This document shows, piece after piece, positions 1-6,655 of a stretch of DNA of 13,465 nt; the stretch's first letter is position 1, and each line of letters starts with the position of its first letter. A program made the translations under genes and the position numbers. Origin of the DNA: CAYUFF01 sp964444075. Its GTDB lineage: Archaea > Aenigmatarchaeota > Aenigmatarchaeia > CG10238-14 > SCSR01. The notes below the pieces were generated by a model. It was given only the letters and a program-made list of their open reading frames with translations, did not search any database and was not told where the DNA came from. Where the stretch lies: contig CAYUFF010000022.1 in assembly GCA_964444075.1 (NCBI GenBank), forward strand, positions 1-13,465. Reading direction: 5' to 3'.

Positions 1-77
1 GCTCTAGGAAGAAGAGCGGTGAAGGATGCTCTCTAAGCGCAGACAGAATTACCCCGAGCTGATGCTCCTTTAGCCGA

Positions 78-776
78 TTATCTTTTCTCCACATTCTTCA
101 CGACAATCCCTTCCTTAGTAATCTCAAAGGGATAAATGTCAGTAGCGTGAGCGGTTCTCCTCATCTTCCTTATGCTCAAACTCCTGCTGAAGCCTCCGAC
201 AGCATACTCCAAGTAATAAAGGATTATTATCCCGTCCGCGACGAACTCCTCGAAACCGAACCTGCTTATCTTTTTCTCCGCTTCTGGAATCTCGACTATG
301 AGCAAGCTCGTAACGTTTTCTTTCTTTAAAGCGCTTATGAACTCGAAGAGCTCCCTCCTCATCTTCCCCAAGTCCAACCTTCCCATCTCCCACCCCATAG
401 TGGCTACCGACAAGCTATCGAGCACAAACCTTTGCGCCCCCAACCTCCTTATCAGGTCGACGGTCACGTCCGTCAGCTCCCTGAAGCTGGTCGGAAACTC
501 AGCGACGAAAATCAGGTTACCTTTCTTAATGTACTCCCTGAACTCTTTATCCCAACCGAAAACCGAGATATCCTTCAGGATTTCTTCCGGAGATTCTTCC
601 AGACTGACGTACAGTCCTTTTTCGCCGTTCCTCAAGCCGTGGAGGAGATACTGACAGCAGAAGATCGTCTTCGCAGTTCCAGTTTGGCCGGCGATAAGAT
701 TGACGGAATTCTTCACGAATCCCCCGTCAATCAACTCGTCCAGCCCAGGGATTCCGCTCTCTATCCTCTCGATCAT
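78..776 (-). CDS. RAD55/KaiC-family RecA-fold ATPase
   Basis: This 232-residue protein has a single RecA/KaiC ATPase domain and nothing else. The Walker A motif GQTGTAKT lies at residues 30-37, the acidic pair E60-E61 (in SLEES) matches the catalytic glutamates of KaiC-like ATPases, and Walker B is RFVLDS at 116-121. The C-terminal third has the usual KaiC ending: ADG followed by hydrophobic residues, then KMRRTAH and PFEIT. Single-domain members are common in archaea and are generally thought to be regulatory or signalling ATPases; the archaellum ATPase ArlH and RadB-like proteins share the fold, but nothing here points to either. The ATG overlaps the stop of the upstream membrane-protein gene as ATGA, so the two are probably translationally coupled and may form a membrane-linked pair. 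The family call is firm; the cellular role is unknown. Confidence 0.9.
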   Translation of the reverse strand: MIERIESGIPGLDELIDGGFVKNSVNLIAGQTGTAKTIFCCQYLLHGLRNGEKGLYVSLEESPEEILKDISVFGWDKEFREYIKKGNLIFVAEFPTSFRELTDVTVDLIRRLGAQRFVLDSLSVATMGWEMGRLDLGKMRRELFEFISALKKENVTSLLIVEIPEAEKKISRFGFEEFVADGIIILYYLEYAVGGFSRSLSIRKMRRTAHATDIYPFEITKEGIVVKNVEKR

Positions 777-1228
777 CGCCTCAACCTTCTTATCCTTTCT
801 TCAATATCAATTAGCTCGCTCCTTAAATTATTTACAAGCTCTCGGGATGGTTCATCTTTCCTTTCACTGAGAGCTGAGATTAACAGCTTCAGTTCCTTTG
901 CTCTTTCCTCTAGCTTCATAACTTCAATATGCGGAAAAAGCCTGAAGAAAAGAAGCGAAAACCCTCCTAAGAGGAAAATCATAGAAAGTAACGTAAGTAA
1001 TTCTTGAAAGAGTGTGGGTATTACAGCATTTCCGACGGTTTCGAAAAGTTTGGAAATGGTGAAAATACAAAGAGTGAAAAAGGCTACTGAAAAAAGATAC
1101 CATGGTACACCAAACAATCCGAGCTTTTCAGAAAATTCTCTCCCTAAAAGGATTGCAATCATCCCGGTAAGCAAAGAGGAAACCATCGTGAGCATGTGAA
1201 CGAAAATCTTTACTGTTGCCATATCCAT
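773..1228 (-). CDS. membrane protein with charged C-terminal helix
   Basis: This 151-residue protein is of unrecognised family. It has three hydrophobic segments at about residues 8-27, 39-60 and 68-97, followed by a strongly charged helical tail (about 103-151, rich in Glu, Lys, Arg and Leu) that looks like a coiled coil and probably lies in the cytoplasm. The start is ATG 24-30 nt from a TTTTAAAA box with no Shine-Dalgarno site, which fits a leaderless archaeal transcript; a second ATG two codons later is possible. Its stop overlaps the start of the KaiC-like ATPase gene by four bases. A membrane part plus a cytoplasmic helix coupled to an ATPase suggests a docking or sensor subunit, but that is inference. 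Confidence 0.8.
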   Translation of the reverse strand: MDMATVKIFVHMLTMVSSLLTGMIAILLGREFSEKLGLFGVPWYLFSVAFFTLCIFTISKLFETVGNAVIPTLFQELLTLLSMIFLLGGFSLLFFRLFPHIEVMKLEERAKELKLLISALSERKDEPSRELVNNLRSELIDIEERIRRLRR

Positions 1229-1251
1229 GAGTTAATGTTTGGTTTGTGAAG

Positions 1252-1259
1252 TTTTAAAA
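1252..1259 (-). promoter_or_regulatory. TATA-like box for the minus-strand ATPase operon
   Basis: TTTTAAAA lies 24-31 nt before the ATG at 1228 on the minus strand, preceded on that strand by CCCGAAA, which could act as a purine-rich BRE. The spacing predicts transcription starting at or next to the ATG (leaderless). The box is palindromic, so orientation is assigned from distance only. Confidence 0.5.
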
Positions 1260-1272
1260 TTTCGGGAAAAAG

Positions 1273-1280
1273 TTAATAAT
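1273..1280 (+). promoter_or_regulatory. TATA-like box for the helicase operon
   Basis: TTAATAAT is preceded by the purine run GGGAAAAAG (1264-1272), a good match to an archaeal BRE-TATA pair. It predicts a transcript start near 1300-1305, leaving a short leader that contains GGGTG (1307-1311), five bases before ATG 1317. Confidence 0.5.
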
Positions 1281-1316
1281 AGTCGCAAACTACCGAGACT
1301 CACTCAGGGTGTGAGA

Positions 1317-2876
1317 ATGCGTCTCCTTAGGGAGGGGTTCTCGCTCAGACAGTACCAAAGGGCTCTCGTCGAGTCCGCGAAGGAAAAAAATACGTTGGTG
1401 GTCCTTCCGACGGGGATGGGTAAAACTTACGTAGCCATAGCCTTGGCCGCGGACAGGCTGGAGAAGTATCCCGAGAGCAAGGCTCTGGTGCTAGCCCCCA
1501 CCAGGCCGTTAGTCAACCAGCACAGGGAAACGTTCGCGAGACACCTCAACCTGGAGAAAAGGAGGTTGCTCGCCGTCACCGGAAAGATACCGCCGTCGAA
1601 AAGGGTGGGAATATACGGAGAATCGAGGATAATCTTCGCAACCCCCCAGCTGATAGTCAACGACGTTGAGCGCAGGGTACTGAGCCTCGAGAACTTCTCT
1701 CTCTTGGTCGTGGACGAGTGTCACAGGTCCGTCAAAAGGTACCCGTACCCGCGGATAGCCAAGCTTTACGTCGAGCAGTCCCGCTACCCGTTGATCTTGG
1801 GTTTGACGGCGTCTCCTGGAGGCGATTACGAGAGGGTCAAGGAAATTTGTGAAAGTCTTTTTATCCAGAACATAGAAATAAGGAGCGAGAGGGACGAGGA
1901 CGTAATCCCATATGTCCAGCCTGTGAAGAAGAAGTGGATTACTGTGGAACTGCCCGATGAGCTCAAGAGGATAAAAGCCTTGCTCGAGGATTTGGTTCAC
2001 GAAAACGTAAACTGGCTCAAAAGCAGGGGCTGGGTGTCCACGACGAAGCCCACCAAAAAGGAGTTGCTTTCCCTGCAAGAGGAGCTTATGGGAAGGTACT
2101 TGGAGGGTGAAAGGGGGAACGCTTCTCTCGCGGTGGCGATGATGAAAACGATAGAAGCGGTGAAGATCTCCCACGCCCTGGAACTCTTAGAAACGCAGGG
2201 GGTGTTTTCCTTGCTGGAATACCTCAGAAAGTTGGGGAGCAGCAGAAAGCTTTCCGACAGGAGGGTTCTCAACGACGTGAGGGTCAGGGAGGCCGTGAGG
2301 TTAGCGGAGGAGGCCGTGAGAGGAGGTGTAGAACACCCTAAGCTCGACAAGCTCAAGCACGTTGTCCTGGACTTGCTGAGGGAGGACGATAGGAGGAGGA
2401 TAATCGTTTTCGCGAACTACCGGTCTACCGTCGAGAAAATCTACGAGCGGTTGAGCGGGGAAGGCGTCGAGTGTAAGGTCTTGATAGGTCAGGCCATGAA
2501 GGAGGGCAGGGGCCTCAAGCAAGAGGAACAGATCAAGATCCTTGAAGAGTTTAACCGGGGTGCGTTCAACGTCCTGATAGCCACCAGCATAGGGGAGGAG
2601 GGGTTGTCGATAGCTGACGTCCACACGGTAATATTCTACGACAACGTAGCCAGCGAGATAAGGAGGATTCAAAGGTACGGGAGGACGGGAAGGACCGCCC
2701 CGGGTAACGTAGTATTTTTCGTCACGAAGGGAACGAGAGACGAGGCTTACTACTGGACTTCTTTCTTCAAGGAAAGGAAAATGAAGAGCATCCTGACGCA
2801 GGCGAAGAAAGAAAAGGAAAAAGCGCTGGAAAGGGAAAAGTACAAAGGCACGCTGTTCTACTGGGCTATGGGGTGA
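1317..2876 (+). CDS. Hef-type superfamily 2 helicase without the nuclease domain
   Basis: This 519-residue DNA helicase matches the helicase half of archaeal Hef (the FANCM/Mph1 group), which acts on stalled replication forks and branched DNA. Walker A is PTGMGKT at 31-37, motif Ia APTRPL at 60-65, motif II DECH at 133-136, motif III LTASPG at 163-168 and motif VI QRYGRTGR at 452-459. The stretch between the two RecA domains fits the Hef/FANCM insertion, with the typical 'LLETQG' segment. The frame stays open upstream to a TTG at 1239, but ATG 1317 is preferred: it has GGGTG five bases before it, and the protein then starts level with known Hef proteins. In many Euryarchaeota an XPF-type nuclease is fused to the C-terminus; this protein ends soon after motif VI, with a lysine-rich tail, and the nuclease is encoded separately at 4104-4784. 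The next gene starts four bases after the stop. Confidence 0.93.
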   Translation: MRLLREGFSLRQYQRALVESAKEKNTLVVLPTGMGKTYVAIALAADRLEKYPESKALVLAPTRPLVNQHRETFARHLNLEKRRLLAVTGKIPPSKRVGIYGESRIIFATPQLIVNDVERRVLSLENFSLLVVDECHRSVKRYPYPRIAKLYVEQSRYPLILGLTASPGGDYERVKEICESLFIQNIEIRSERDEDVIPYVQPVKKKWITVELPDELKRIKALLEDLVHENVNWLKSRGWVSTTKPTKKELLSLQEELMGRYLEGERGNASLAVAMMKTIEAVKISHALELLETQGVFSLLEYLRKLGSSRKLSDRRVLNDVRVREAVRLAEEAVRGGVEHPKLDKLKHVVLDLLREDDRRRIIVFANYRSTVEKIYERLSGEGVECKVLIGQAMKEGRGLKQEEQIKILEEFNRGAFNVLIATSIGEEGLSIADVHTVIFYDNVASEIRRIQRYGRTGRTAPGNVVFFVTKGTRDEAYYWTSFFKERKMKSILTQAKKEKEKALEREKYKGTLFYWAMG

Positions 2877-2880
2877 AATT

Positions 2881-4107
2881 ATGAGGATTGCTGTATTAGG
2901 ATGCGGTGCTATAGGCTCGTGTGTAGCGAGGTTGTTGCTTAAGGAAAAATTCGTCGACGAGATAGTTTGCTTCGACAGAAACTTGAGGAGAGCGAGAAGC
3001 TTTCTTGAGGAAAGGGAGATTGAGGTAAAGAAGCTTGATGTTAAAGAAAAGGGTAGGGCAAGAACTTTGTTAAAAGGTTTCGACTGGCTGATAAACGCTC
3101 TACCAACATTTTCGTACTTGCAGAAAAGGGAAGTCCCTTTAAACCCTATAGTGCTTTCCCACGCTCTTGCCTGCGGAGCTAATTACATGGATTTCGCTTG
3201 CTACGGTATGAAGAACAAGGCCGAACAGCTTTGCTTCCACGAGAAGTTTGAGGAAAACGGGTTGGTAGGTCTCATAAACAGCGGTGCTTCTCCTGGGTTG
3301 AGTAACGTGCTTGCGAAGGAAGCTTCTAAAAGTTTCGAAAAAGTGGAAAGAATAGAGATAAGGACGTTCGAAGAGCAAGAGGGAAAGAGATTCGTGCCAC
3401 CTTGGTCCAAGGAAGAGCTTTTCGATATAGGAATTAGCTCGGCAACTGTCTTTCTGAAGGGAAGGTTTGTCAAGGAAAGGATTTTCAAGAGGGTAGCGCT
3501 TTACGATTTTCCAAAACCGTTCGGAAAAAGGTATTGCTATCTCGTTCCTCACGACGAGGTTTTCACGTTGCCGTATTTCGTTGACACAGGATCGCTGCTG
3601 GTGATGAGTAGTGGTAGCGATGTGGAAATCTTAAGAGCTCTGTACAGGCTTGGAATGCTGAGCGATAAAGAAATAAACCTCGGGAAGATAAAGGTTGCTG
3701 TGGGTGATTTCATCGCTTCCCTGATACCGAATCCACCGGCTGGCAAGAAGTTCTTAAGACTTTTGGAGGAGGGTGTCGTTGAAGACGGTGTCTTCGGAAT
3801 CTTCGTAGACGTTTACGGGAGTGTGAGCAACAGGCAAGCGAGGTCAAGGTATTTTGTGATATTCCCGTCACAAAAAAAGATACTCTCTCTCATGCCCGGA
3901 GCGACCTACATTTCTTATCCCACCTCTGTCTGCGCACTCTCATTCTTGAAAGCCTTTCTTAAAAAGGGTAGAGGGTTGAAAGGTATATTCCCACCAGAAA
4001 ATCTGCCAAGGCATGTGAGGAAGAAAGCTCTCGAGGAGTTGAAGAACAACGGTATAATCGTGAACTTCGAGTACAAAATCGTAAAACTGGAAGGTGAGTA
4101 CTTGTGA
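2881..4107 (+). CDS. saccharopine-dehydrogenase-like NAD(P) oxidoreductase
   Basis: This 408-residue protein is of the saccharopine dehydrogenase / carboxynorspermidine dehydrogenase superfamily. The N-terminal Rossmann fold has GCGAIG at 7-12, the 'YMDF' strand is at 102-105 and the family signature SGASPGLSN at 134-142. A C-terminal mixed alpha/beta domain completes the usual length. The substrate cannot be read from the sequence; lysine metabolism, polyamine synthesis or another amino-acid reaction are all possible. It is sandwiched between the helicase (four-base gap, GGGGTGA used as Shine-Dalgarno) and the nuclease gene (four-base GTGA overlap), so all three are almost certainly on one mRNA. 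A link to DNA repair is not implied by the family; shared transcription may be accidental. Confidence 0.85.
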   Translation: MRIAVLGCGAIGSCVARLLLKEKFVDEIVCFDRNLRRARSFLEEREIEVKKLDVKEKGRARTLLKGFDWLINALPTFSYLQKREVPLNPIVLSHALACGANYMDFACYGMKNKAEQLCFHEKFEENGLVGLINSGASPGLSNVLAKEASKSFEKVERIEIRTFEEQEGKRFVPPWSKEELFDIGISSATVFLKGRFVKERIFKRVALYDFPKPFGKRYCYLVPHDEVFTLPYFVDTGSLLVMSSGSDVEILRALYRLGMLSDKEINLGKIKVAVGDFIASLIPNPPAGKKFLRLLEEGVVEDGVFGIFVDVYGSVSNRQARSRYFVIFPSQKKILSLMPGATYISYPTSVCALSFLKAFLKKGRGLKGIFPPENLPRHVRKKALEELKNNGIIVNFEYKIVKLEGEYL

Positions 4108-4784
4108 ACTCCGATAGAAGGGGGATTCAGAAGATACTGAAACCCAAGGGGCTAACAGTAATCGCCGATTACAGGGAAAAGAAGGTGTGCTCGTTCTTGA
4201 AGGAATTCGGTATCAGGGTTAACCTCGCTTCTTTGGATGTTGGGGATTTTGTATGTTCAGAGAGGAGGGTGGTAATAGAAAGGAAGAGCTATGACGATTT
4301 CGTAAATTCGATCGTTAGCGGAAGGGTGTTCGAACAGGCCGCGAAATTAAGGGAGAACTTCGAGAAGCCGGTGCTGATAGTAGAGGGTTGGTCGCAAAGG
4401 AGGATAAACAAGAATGCGCTTGCGGCAGCGTTGGCGACGCTCATAGTAAAGTTCGACCTCACTGTAGTAAGGTCCGCAAACGAAAAAGAGACTGCGAGAA
4501 TAATCTACTGGATAGCAAGAAAGGAGCAGGAAGAAAATAAAATGGATATTTCATTCACCTTAGCAAAAAAGCCGAAGGAGATAAGGAGGTTGCAAGAGGA
4601 AATAGTCTCGATGCTACCCGGAATAGGAAGAACGTTGGCGAAGAGGTTGCTGGAGTACTTCGGGACTGTCGAGAGGGTTTTTTCGGCGAGCGAGACCGAC
4701 CTTTGCAGGGTTCGAGGGATAAGCGAAGAAAGAGCGAAGAGAATAAAAAGGCTACTCAGGACGGATTACAGGAAGCCTTACTGA
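4104..4784 (+). CDS. XPF/ERCC4-type nuclease with helix-hairpin-helix tail
   Basis: This 226-residue structure-specific endonuclease corresponds to the nuclease half of Hef/XPF. The active-site region reads D22 (in ADYRE), GD at 47-48, and VIERKSYDDF at 57-66, which contains the canonical ERK-x3-D metal-binding motif. A tandem helix-hairpin-helix region follows, with MLPGIG near 169-174 and VRGIS near 203-207, used for DNA binding and dimerisation. The length is that of the stand-alone archaeal XPF type. The start is GTG overlapping the previous stop as GTGA, with AGGTGAG five bases before it. Together with the helicase two genes upstream it probably supplies the Hef functions of processing forks and flaps. 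In Crenarchaeota the short XPF usually works with PCNA; I did not see a clear PCNA-binding motif at the C-terminus. Confidence 0.92.
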   Translation: MNSDRRGIQKILKPKGLTVIADYREKKVCSFLKEFGIRVNLASLDVGDFVCSERRVVIERKSYDDFVNSIVSGRVFEQAAKLRENFEKPVLIVEGWSQRRINKNALAAALATLIVKFDLTVVRSANEKETARIIYWIARKEQEENKMDISFTLAKKPKEIRRLQEEIVSMLPGIGRTLAKRLLEYFGTVERVFSASETDLCRVRGISEERAKRIKRLLRTDYRKPY

Positions 4785-4807
4785 CGTTTTTCGTGTCGGC
4801 GGTTGCG

Positions 4808-4996
4808 TCACTTCCTCTTGAAGAGGAGCTTGAGCCTCAGGTCTATTTCTAGGTCTTCCGTCTCCGTCGTCCTGACGGAGATGTTAGAATCCTCGACGGA
4901 AACCTTCTTAAGGCTTTTGACATACCTGCTGATCTCGTCGACCTTAGCGATTATATCCACGATCAATCTCTGGGCCTCGCTTTTTATATCCTCCAA
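4808..4996 (-). CDS. small hypothetical protein, start uncertain
   Basis: This protein has at least 62 residues and no recognised family. The first half is an amphipathic helix (residues 1-31), the second half alternates in a way that suggests short strands, and the end is basic. It lies just downstream of, and on the same strand as, the two-helix membrane protein, and is convergent with the nuclease gene 23 bp away. The start given is TTG at 4996, which has only a short-spaced AGGA before it. A better-placed site exists: AGGTGG, within the last codons of the upstream gene, lies five bases before an in-frame ATT at 5047. Starting there would add 17 residues including a run RRRKRK. No ATG or GTG is available between these points. 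A real gene is likely but not certain. Confidence 0.6.
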   Translation of the reverse strand: MEDIKSEAQRLIVDIIAKVDEISRYVKSLKKVSVEDSNISVRTTETEDLEIDLRLKLLFKRK

Positions 4997-5048
4997 GCTT
5001 CCTTCAAAAATTTTCTTCGGCTCTTTCCTCTTCCTCCTCCGGAGAATC

Positions 5049-5297
5049 TTACCACCTCGACTTAAATATTACCGCAAGGATAAAAAAGGTTAACGCTAGC
5101 AGCGACTTAGCCGCCACAGGCGGGAAGTAGATTTCTAAGATATCCACGATTGCTAGGGCCAGGAATACCAATCCGAGGAGGGCGAAAAACAGCGTGAGAA
5201 AAATGAACGCGAGCTTCCTGACAAGCTTTTCCCTGGATTTTTTGAAGAAGAGCGTCAGTATCGCAACGAGCAGGTCCTTCCAAAACTTGCTTCCCAT
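5049..5297 (-). CDS. small two-helix membrane protein
   Basis: This 82-residue protein has an amphipathic basic N-terminus (FKKSREKLVRK near residues 18-28) followed by two hydrophobic helices at about 29-53 and 58-79, ending in KSRW. The shape resembles the small membrane-hairpin proteins often filed with phage-holin-superfamily-III-like families, but there is no diagnostic motif and no lysis context, so I leave it unnamed. ATG 5297 has no Shine-Dalgarno site and sits close to an AT-rich stretch, so the mRNA may be leaderless. Its last codons carry the AGGTGG that may serve the following small gene, so both are probably one operon. Confidence 0.72.
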   Translation of the reverse strand: MGSKFWKDLLVAILTLFFKKSREKLVRKLAFIFLTLFFALLGLVFLALAIVDILEIYFPPVAAKSLLALTFFILAVIFKSRW

Positions 5298-5298
5298 G

Positions 5299-5309
5299 TT
5301 TTAAATTTT
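5299..5309 (+). promoter_or_regulatory. TATA-like box for the flavoprotein gene
   Basis: TTTTAAATTTT is centred about 33 bases before ATG 5337, predicting a transcript with only a few leader bases; no Shine-Dalgarno site is present. The 39-base gap to the divergent gene must also hold that gene's promoter, possibly the TTTTAC read on the minus strand at 5322-5317, which is a weaker match. Confidence 0.45.
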
Positions 5310-5336
5310 CTTGGTTGTAAAACAAAAAGATTACTC

Positions 5337-6254
5337 ATGGAATTTCACGACCTCATCATCATAGGCGCCGGTCCTGCTGGGTTGACAGCTGCCATCTTTG
5401 CCAAAAGGATGGGAATCGACGTAGCGATAGTAACCAAGGACGTGGGTGGGCAAGCTGTTTTAGCTGAGAAGATAGAGAATTATCCAGGTTTCATGTCGAT
5501 AAGCGGGAAGGAGCTCATCTCTAAAATGTACGCGCAGGTTTCGAATCTTGGAGTGCCCATAATCTTCGACGAGGTGATAAGCATAGAGGAAAACGGCTCG
5601 AAGTTCGTGGTTGAAGGGAAGTTTTGCAAGCTCGTCGGAAAAGCCGTGATTATAGCTTGCGGGAAATCGCCGAAAAAGTTGGGGGTCGAAAGAGAAGAGG
5701 AATTCGTGGGAAAGGGGATATCATATTGTTTGTTATGCGACCTTCCCTTGTTCAAAGATAAGGAGGTAGGAATTATCGGACCGTCAACACTGATGGTTCC
5801 TTGGATAACCGAGGCTTGTAAGGTCGCTGCCAAGGTTTATGCGTTTTTCGAAGGAAGGGTTGAAGAGGAAATCGAGACTAAAGGGTGTCACATGGAAATT
5901 TACGAGAACGGTAAGGTAAGGAAGTTGTTCGGTGATGAAAGACTTGAGAGCGTTGAAATAGAACATGAAGTCGATGGTGTAAAGAAGGTCGAGAGGATTA
6001 AGCTAGATTGTCTTTTCGTTCAAAGAGGTTTTATTGTTGAGACAAGTTGGCTCAAAAATTTCATAAAGCTTGATGAAAACGGTCAAATAATTATCGATGA
6101 ACTTTGTCGAACTTTCTCTCCAGAGGGAAATGTTAAAAAAGGTGTTTTTGCCGCTGGAGACGCAACCTCGATACCATTTAAGCAAATAATCGTAGCTTGC
6201 GGGGAAGGGGCAAAAGCCTCTTTGGAAGCTGTGAGATATTTAAAGAAAGGTTAA
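5337..6254 (+). CDS. thioredoxin-reductase-like flavoprotein lacking NADPH motifs
   Basis: This 305-residue protein has the length and order of low-molecular-weight thioredoxin reductases. The FAD site is GAGPAG at 10-15, GGQA follows at 37-40, and the redox-active pair is C131-L-L-C134-D. The C-terminal FAD signature is GVFAAGD, followed by QIIVACGEG. These parts indicate a flavin disulfide reductase. What is missing is the NADPH domain signature: where the family has GGGNSA/TA there is GPSTLM (148-153), and where it has HRRxxxR there is AFFEGRVEE. Such loss is known in archaeal and bacterial members that use ferredoxin or reduced F420 instead of NADPH, so the electron donor is open. It has its own promoter and ends 55 bases before the cysteine-rich membrane gene array. 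Confidence 0.88.
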   Translation: MEFHDLIIIGAGPAGLTAAIFAKRMGIDVAIVTKDVGGQAVLAEKIENYPGFMSISGKELISKMYAQVSNLGVPIIFDEVISIEENGSKFVVEGKFCKLVGKAVIIACGKSPKKLGVEREEEFVGKGISYCLLCDLPLFKDKEVGIIGPSTLMVPWITEACKVAAKVYAFFEGRVEEEIETKGCHMEIYENGKVRKLFGDERLESVEIEHEVDGVKKVERIKLDCLFVQRGFIVETSWLKNFIKLDENGQIIIDELCRTFSPEGNVKKGVFAAGDATSIPFKQIIVACGEGAKASLEAVRYLKKG

Positions 6255-6278
6255 CATTTAGCGGGTTAGCGGTGGAAC

Positions 6279-6291
6279 ATTTTTCTTTATT
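6279..6291 (+). terminator. T-rich tract after the flavoprotein gene
   Basis: ATTTTTCTTTATT begins 25 bases after the stop codon. Archaeal termination commonly uses T-rich tracts without a hairpin. The same bases overlap the TATA-like stretch of the next gene, so the assignment is tentative. Confidence 0.3.
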
Positions 6292-6294
6292 AAA
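6285..6294 (+). promoter_or_regulatory. TATA-like box before the membrane-gene array
   Basis: CTTTATTAAA lies 16-25 bases before ATG 6310. That is slightly close for a leaderless start, so transcription may begin at or just inside the first codons, or the box may lie a little upstream within TTTTTCTTTAT. No Shine-Dalgarno site precedes the ATG. Confidence 0.35.
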
Positions 6295-6309
6295 CTCAAA
6301 AATTTAATC

Positions 6310-6483
6310 ATGAAGAAATGCGTGCAAGCCCCTGCGATAATAGCGGCGATAGTCTTGGCGTTCTTGGTGCTCCTCGTAGGAGTCTACTTTTTATTCACCA
6401 GCAAAGAAAAAGTGCTCGAACTCTTCGAGCCGTTAGTCAAGATGTTGTATTCCTTTTTCGAAAAGATTACGCCGTTCAAGTAG
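6310..6483 (+). CDS. tiny single-helix membrane protein
   Basis: This 57-residue protein is of unknown family and is the first gene of the array. After MKKCVQAP comes one transmembrane segment (about residues 8-30), then SKEK and an amphipathic aromatic tail with the segment YSFFEKI near the end. The tail resembles that of the next small gene (FSFWEKV), suggesting related genes. The basic N-terminus predicts that it stays in the cytoplasm while the tail lies outside on the membrane surface. The start is ATG with no Shine-Dalgarno site, consistent with a leaderless mRNA; the next gene's Shine-Dalgarno begins at its stop codon. Confidence 0.75.
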   Translation: MKKCVQAPAIIAAIVLAFLVLLVGVYFLFTSKEKVLELFEPLVKMLYSFFEKITPFK

Positions 6484-6492
6484 GTGATAGTA

Positions 6493-6651
6493 GTGAAAGG
6501 TCTCGCAGCAAGGCTTGCGGTGTTCGTGCTGATAATGATAGTGGTAATCGCTGTGGTAGCTTATTGGTTTGTCACTAACTTTCAGAACTTCAGCCAGCAG
6601 TTCTTTTCCTTTTGGGAGAAGGTAATCTCGTGGATAAAGATTCCTGGATGA
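6493..6651 (+). CDS. tiny single-helix membrane protein, related to the preceding one
   Basis: This 52-residue protein is of unknown family. It starts MKGLAARL, has a transmembrane segment at about residues 8-27, and ends in an aromatic amphipathic tail containing FSFWEKVISW. The start is GTG 6493, with GGTGAT four bases before it; a GTG three codons upstream is in frame but has no ribosome-binding site. The KG pair near the N-terminus is shared with two other proteins of the array. The layout and the SF-F/W-EK-I/V tail match the 57-residue neighbour, pointing to duplication. It ends four bases before the large gene, so it is co-transcribed with it. Confidence 0.72.
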   Translation: MKGLAARLAVFVLIMIVVIAVVAYWFVTNFQNFSQQFFSFWEKVISWIKIPG

Positions 6652-6655
6652 AAAG

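Noticed and set aside
1..77. Edge stretch with short inverted repeats (AGAGC/GCTCT, GAGC/GCTC) and CTGA, reminiscent of a small RNA or the tail of a plus-strand gene (ALGRRAVKDAL then stop at 34-36).
   Set aside because: C and D boxes of a guide RNA do not match, the stems are only four to five pairs, and eleven residues are too few to support a coding call.
432..1007. Long plus-strand open frame of 191 codons.
   Set aside because: Antisense to the KaiC-like ATPase and membrane-protein genes, with no motif or start signal; a shadow frame.
1239..1316. N-terminal extension of the helicase from TTG 1239 (26 more residues).
   Set aside because: It would overlap both promoter boxes, has no ribosome-binding site, and extends past the usual Hef N-terminus; ATG 1317 fits on all counts.
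1509..2174. Minus-strand open frame of 221 codons inside the helicase.
   Set aside because: Opposite a gene with complete helicase motifs; rich in His, Pro and Arg as expected of a shadow.
4803..5093. Plus-strand open frame of 96 codons opposite the two small minus-strand genes.
   Set aside because: Low-complexity Ser/Leu composition, no start signal, and the minus-strand frames have better ribosome-binding sites and protein character.
5049..5297. Reading the two-helix membrane protein as a phage holin.
   Set aside because: The hairpin shape is shared by many unrelated small membrane proteins, and no lysis or phage gene is nearby.
6318..6578. Plus-strand open frame of 86 codons at the head of the membrane array.
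   Set aside because: It runs across the two tiny membrane-protein genes in another frame; those have hydrophobic helices, fitting starts and a well-placed GGTGAT, while this frame looks random.
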